Shown here one piece after another: positions 62,554-64,000 of a stretch of 64,000 nucleotides of DNA. The position numbers and the translations under genes were made by a program. Every line of letters begins with the position of its first letter. The stretch's first letter is position 1. Source of the stretch: Symbiodinium natans (lineage: Eukaryota > Sar > Dinophyceae > Suessiales > Symbiodiniaceae); contig CAJNDS010001502.1 in NCBI GenBank assembly GCA_905221605.1, positions 706,501 to 770,500 on the forward strand, read 5' to 3'. The notes beneath the pieces are model-generated. The model saw nothing but the letters and a program-made list of their open reading frames with translations. It was not told the origin of the DNA and ran no database searches.

Positions 62554-64000
62554 GCCTTTTTAGGCCTTTTTAACAAAAAACAACAAAGAAGGCCCAAAAG
62601 TCGCGTAGTTAATCACCGGGTAATGAAGGACAGTTACTGGGACACCCACCTCACAGACCACAATAAGCATTGGAAGAATCTACATTTTGAATCTGAAGCG
62701 GACAATGCTGTTTTTAGATGTGTAGATCAGTGTTTTTCTATGCAAATTGTGCGTTTCAAGGGCAATTAATGTTTTGTTGAGCAACTAATTTATTTATACA
62801 GTTGTGTTTGTACGAGGCAAAGTATTAATCAAATAGTGAAACATTTTTCTTGGTTCTATGCGAATTTAGCTACTAGAGTAATTATTAAGCAAAGAGCCCA
62901 ATTTGACTCAAGTGAATACTACTGTATTTAAAGGAGCATACTCAACCAAGATACGAAATAAACACCATTCTCAACCAAAAAATGGCAAAGTGTGCGTTTA
63001 AAGTGCAAATACTGTATTTATACAATTGTGTTTGTACTAGGCAAAGTATGCTCTCTGAAAAGTCCACTGAAATACCTTATGTTTACATATTCATGAATCG
63101 TTCTCATTTTTGAAATAATCATTTTATGCGAATTTAGCTACTAGAGTAATTACTAAGCAAATAGCCCACCCAATTTGACTCAAGTGAATACCATTTAAAG
63201 GACCATACTCAACCAAAATACGAAAGAAGCACCATATTCAACCAACATATGGCAAAGTGTGGTTTAAAGGGCAAATAGTGCTTTGTTGAGCAACAAATGC
63301 ATTGAAACAGTTGTGTTTATACCAGGCAAAGTATTATTGAAGTACTATCTGCAAAGTCAAATGAAACACCTTATGTGTACATATTCATGAAACAATTTTT
63401 TTGAAGTATTCATTCTATGCGAATTTAACTACGAGAGGAATTCTTAAGCAAATAGCCCAATTTGACTCAAGTGAATACTATTTAAAGGACCATACTTAAC
63501 CAAATACGAAATAAACACTTGCGGAAATGGAAACGGTTCTACCTACATAGCCATGAGACACAGATTGCTGAAGTATTCACTAAAGACCACTTATATACTA
63601 TGTCTGAAAAGCACAATTTGCATGAGCAAGCTTAAATATGCACAAGAATGGAAATAGAAGCGGTTCTACTTACATAACGATGAAACAAAGATGTCTGAAG
63701 TATTCAATAAAGACCACATATATACTATGCCTGAAAAACGCAACTTGCACAATCAGGCAAAAATCCTAGAAAAGTACTTAGTGAAGGCCAGACACAAGCA
63801 AATTCACAAATACATAAAAACATCCAAAAGCGCAAGCTTTTCAGGAGAATCTCTGGTAAAGTTTGGATTATAGGGTTTTGGGGTATTCCTGGACGAGTAG
63901 GAATCACTTTTTAAGCAAACAATTCTAAGCAATAAATGCTTTTTCTCAAGACAAGTACTGCAAATGCTGCTTCTAGATAATTAATCGCATTTACCAGGCA
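62554..64000. repeat. AT-rich flanking repeat DNA
   Basis: Base composition drops sharply to AT-rich beyond the nest. A unit of ~270-290 bp starting TATGCGAATTTA is repeated at 62857, 63125 and 63416, with blocks CAATTTGACTCAAGTGAATA and CCATACTCAACCAAAATACG. A different unit of ~127 bp is repeated at about 63522-63647 and 63648-63760. No gene is seen; a 60-aa frame at 63691-63873 lies in the second repeat. Confidence 0.8.

Overview
The window is dinoflagellate nuclear DNA. The decisive evidence is the dinoflagellate 22-nt spliced leader (SL) embedded in genomic DNA at 41248-41269, plus two tandem 15-nt truncated SL relics at 62215-62244 on the minus strand. Interstitial TTTAGGG arrays, exon fragments of LRR proteins, and degraded retroelements agree with this.

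Layout. Positions 1-24293 are gene-poor: three telomere-like arrays (2361-3530), microsatellites, a decayed reverse transcriptase fragment (12760-14187), one uncertain ORF (9376-9930), and scattered minus-strand exons (18366-23470) of tandem RNI-type LRR genes. One of these genes has a HET-like N-terminal domain. A TATACA microsatellite (24294-24745) borders the main feature.

Positions 24788-62553 are a nest of four tyrosine-recombinase (YR) retrotransposons, all transcribed on the minus strand. E1 (24788-62553, about 8.8 kb without insertions) is the host. E4 (53548-62536) sits in its 5' terminal repeat, E3 (41605-51550) in its YR gene, and E2 (29998-39656 plus 40985-41335) in its gag gene. 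A 1.68-kb inversion (39657-41335) then flipped part of E1 YR/gag together with the 5' repeat of E2. The boundaries come from split direct repeats (5' R1 - genes - R2 - R1 - R2 3'), from reading frames that are restored when an insert is removed, and from an unoccupied copy of the E4 target at 25165/25166. No target-site duplications are visible.

Each element encodes, 5' to 3', an accessory ORF (weak in E4), a YR, a Gag with a C-terminal Cys/His motif, and a Pol with a C5-methyltransferase-like domain, reverse transcriptase and RNase H. In E1, E2 and E4 a 2OG-Fe(II)-dioxygenase-like domain precedes the methyltransferase-like domain. The YR gene lies upstream of gag/pol, unlike canonical DIRS, Ngaro and PAT elements, where it is the last ORF.

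The candidate new system is the link between trans-splicing and retrotransposition. In both E2 and E4, SL sequence lies between two copies of the element leader, and the downstream copy starts exactly at the base after an AG acceptor that is still present in the upstream copy. This is what is expected if SL-trans-spliced element RNA was reverse transcribed and the missing 5' end was rebuilt from an R1 copy. From 62554 the right flank is AT-rich and carries ~270-290 bp and ~127 bp repeats. All alignments, repeat identities and motif counts here were made by eye.
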